Source: a virus
IMG/VR virus record: IMGVR_UViG_3300005289_000009
Coordinates: 1-41,454 of that record
Length of the DNA: 41,454 nucleotides
Strand: one strand, 5' to 3'
The position numbers and the translations under genes were made by a program. This document shows positions 40,476-41,454 of this stretch, in pieces. A model generated the notes under the pieces. It saw nothing but the letters and a program-made list of their open reading frames with translations. It did no database searches and had not been told where the DNA came from. The first letter of the stretch is position 1. Each line of letters starts with the position of its first letter.

Positions 40476-40831
40476 CGCCAGCCCTCCACATCATCGCCAT
40501 CGTCCAGGACGGCGTCGATCATGCCTTCGTCCACGATCGTGGAGATGAGCAGTCTGGCCAGATGGTTGACGGAAATGTTTCGTCTTGCCGCGTGCGGGCC
40601 GAGCTGGTCCAGGACGTCGATCGGCACCACGACTGTTCGTCCGAGTTTCTCGGAAGGTCGTTCCTTTCTAATTTCGCGTGGCCTGCTACTGCCCAGCTCA
40701 AGGGCAGACACGGTGCTGATCTTAATCCCGACCGCATCCGCAATCTGGCGGGTGGACATGCCGTTGGCGCGAAGTGCGTGGACGGCTTGAGTGCGGCTTG
40801 GATAGCCGAGGCAAGGTTTTGCTGCGCCCAT
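40472..40831 (-). CDS. HTH protein, 119 aa
   Basis: YPSRTQAVHALRANGMSTRQIADAVGIKISTVSALE is a clear helix-turn-helix. The tail (GRTVVVPIDVLDQLGPHAARRNISVNHLARLLISTIVDEGMIDAVLDD) resembles ribbon-helix-helix or CopG-like sequence. The ATG at 40831 overlaps the upstream stop as TGATG. Probably a DNA-binding regulator; target unknown. Confidence 0.72.
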   Translation of the reverse strand: MGAAKPCLGYPSRTQAVHALRANGMSTRQIADAVGIKISTVSALELGSSRPREIRKERPSEKLGRTVVVPIDVLDQLGPHAARRNISVNHLARLLISTIVDEGMIDAVLDDGDDVEGWR

Positions 40832-41106
40832 CAGCCTGCCCACCCATCTATGAACATTGCGCAAGCGGCGCAGAGCTGGCCAATTTCATCGCGATACTCG
40901 CGCATGTGACCGCCGTCGCCGAGATGATCGAGATGGATGCGCCCGGCGTGCAGAAGCGCCTCGGCGAGCTTTTCGACGATATCGCTGTCACCGAAGGCCG
41001 AGTGGGCGTGTGGTCCCTCGGTATGGAAGCGGAGAAGCTCGGCAACGGCTTCGTTGGCTTGGGTTGCGGCGACAAGCGCTGCGCGGTCGTGGAGCAGTTC
41101 GATCAT
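40831..41106 (-). CDS. Hypothetical early protein, 91 aa
   Basis: Helical, Ala/Leu/His-rich (RAALVAATQANEAVAELLRFHTEG; DIVEKLAEALLHAGRIHLDHLGDGGHMREYRDEIGQLCAACAMFIDGW). No membrane helix. It overlaps both neighbours by four or fewer bases. Function unknown. Confidence 0.6.
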   Translation of the reverse strand: MIELLHDRAALVAATQANEAVAELLRFHTEGPHAHSAFGDSDIVEKLAEALLHAGRIHLDHLGDGGHMREYRDEIGQLCAACAMFIDGWAG

Positions 41107-41351
41107 GCCGCACCGCCTTCCGCATAGCGGCCTTCCGACCGCGCAATGAATTCCTTCATCATGGCGATCATATCCTCGCGTCCACCATTGCTGATGTAGT
41201 TGACGCGGCCGTGGTCGATATGGCCGAACTCAGCGAGAAGGATGACGAAGCCTACGGTCTTGGGCTTTCCGGGCGGATTGAACATCTCGTCGACCACCCC
41301 GGCGAGGGCGTTCATCTGGATGCGATGCTGCTGCTGGATCGGCTCGTTCAT
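41103..41351 (-). CDS. Hypothetical early protein, 82 aa
   Basis: MNEPIQQQHRIQMNALAGVVDEMFNPPGKPKTVGFVILLAEFGHIDHGRVNYISNG: a helix followed by a strand and a Gly-containing turn, ending in RSEGRYAEGGAA. The C-terminal EGGA resembles that of the neighbour ending at base 12. Family unknown. The start ATG (41351, also base 15) overlaps the stop of that gene by ATGA. Confidence 0.62.
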   Translation of the reverse strand: MNEPIQQQHRIQMNALAGVVDEMFNPPGKPKTVGFVILLAEFGHIDHGRVNYISNGGREDMIAMMKEFIARSEGRYAEGGAA

Positions 41352-41454
41352 GATGCACCGCCTTCCGTGCTAGCGGTCGGCGCTGGCACGTAACGCTCGC
41401 CGCAGAATGGGCAGAAGGTGTGCGCAAAGAGACGTGGCTTGCGGCTGCGCGTTT
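41337..41454. repeat. Terminal direct repeat, copy 2 (contig closure)
   Basis: Identical to bases 1-118. Confidence 0.9.
41348..41454 (-). CDS. Duplicate 3' part of the cysteine-containing gene at 12-263 (partial)
   Basis: Second copy of the C-terminal 35 codons of the 83-aa gene, cut by the end of the window. It is an assembly overlap, not a second gene. Confidence 0.85.
   Translation of the reverse strand, partial: TRSRKPRLFAHTFCPFCGERYVPAPTASTEGGAS

Overview
The window is the genome of a P2-like temperate phage (contractile-tailed, Peduovirus-type gene content) with a GC-rich chromosome. Bases 1-118 are repeated exactly at 41337-41454, so the contig closes into a circle of about 41,336 bp. 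The host is probably an alphaproteobacterium. The evidence is high GC, two alphaproteobacterial LexA boxes (GAAC-N7-GAAC), a tail-spike base protein of the kind found in Rhodobacter gene transfer agents, and an attachment core matching the 3' half of a CAT-anticodon tRNA. Sphingomonadales is my best guess, from protein flavour only.

Layout. Reading leftward from the integrase (38671) through the circle junction to 6760 is one long minus-strand early operon: integrase, a DNA methyltransferase, an ASCH protein, about fifteen small ORFs (several with zinc-binding cysteines), a primase-helicase (2176-4821), an Ogr/Delta-type late activator (5123-5506), two paralogous CII-like regulators and a Cro/YdaS-like protein. 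Consecutive genes mostly overlap by ATGA, GTGA or TGATG. A divergent operator (6761-6847) separates this from the plus-strand repressor operon: LexA-like repressor, a 29-aa membrane peptide, a HIRAN protein and a zinc-ribbon membrane protein (6848-8719).

The late genes run leftward from 30880 to 9180. In transcription order they are scaffold/protease O, capsid N, terminase small subunit M, L, a 65-aa protein, X, R, S, J, I, tail fibre H, a fibre-assembly protein, the lysis cassette (two holin candidates, SAR endolysin, Rz/Rz1), a GTA-like spike module with an SGNH hydrolase, V, a thermonuclease, W, FI, FII, E/E', T, U, D, and an orphan HicB. Terminase P and portal Q run rightward (31045-34072), as in P2. 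Compared with P2, J and I come before V and W, and lysis sits in the middle of the tail genes.

Between Q and attP lies an accessory region (34.1-36.9 kb). It holds a Dam-type methyltransferase broken by a 7-bp tandem duplication, an AT-rich membrane-protein gene broken at a C6 tract, and an SRAP-domain gene. LexA boxes lie immediately upstream of the methyltransferase and of the SRAP gene. Next comes a 243-bp cluster of ten TTAGG/CCTAA repeats (candidate replication origin), then attP with four candidate integrase arm sites. The most unusual parts are this SOS-wired, switch-like accessory region, the repeat cluster next to attP, and the GTA-type spike module inside a P2-like tail.
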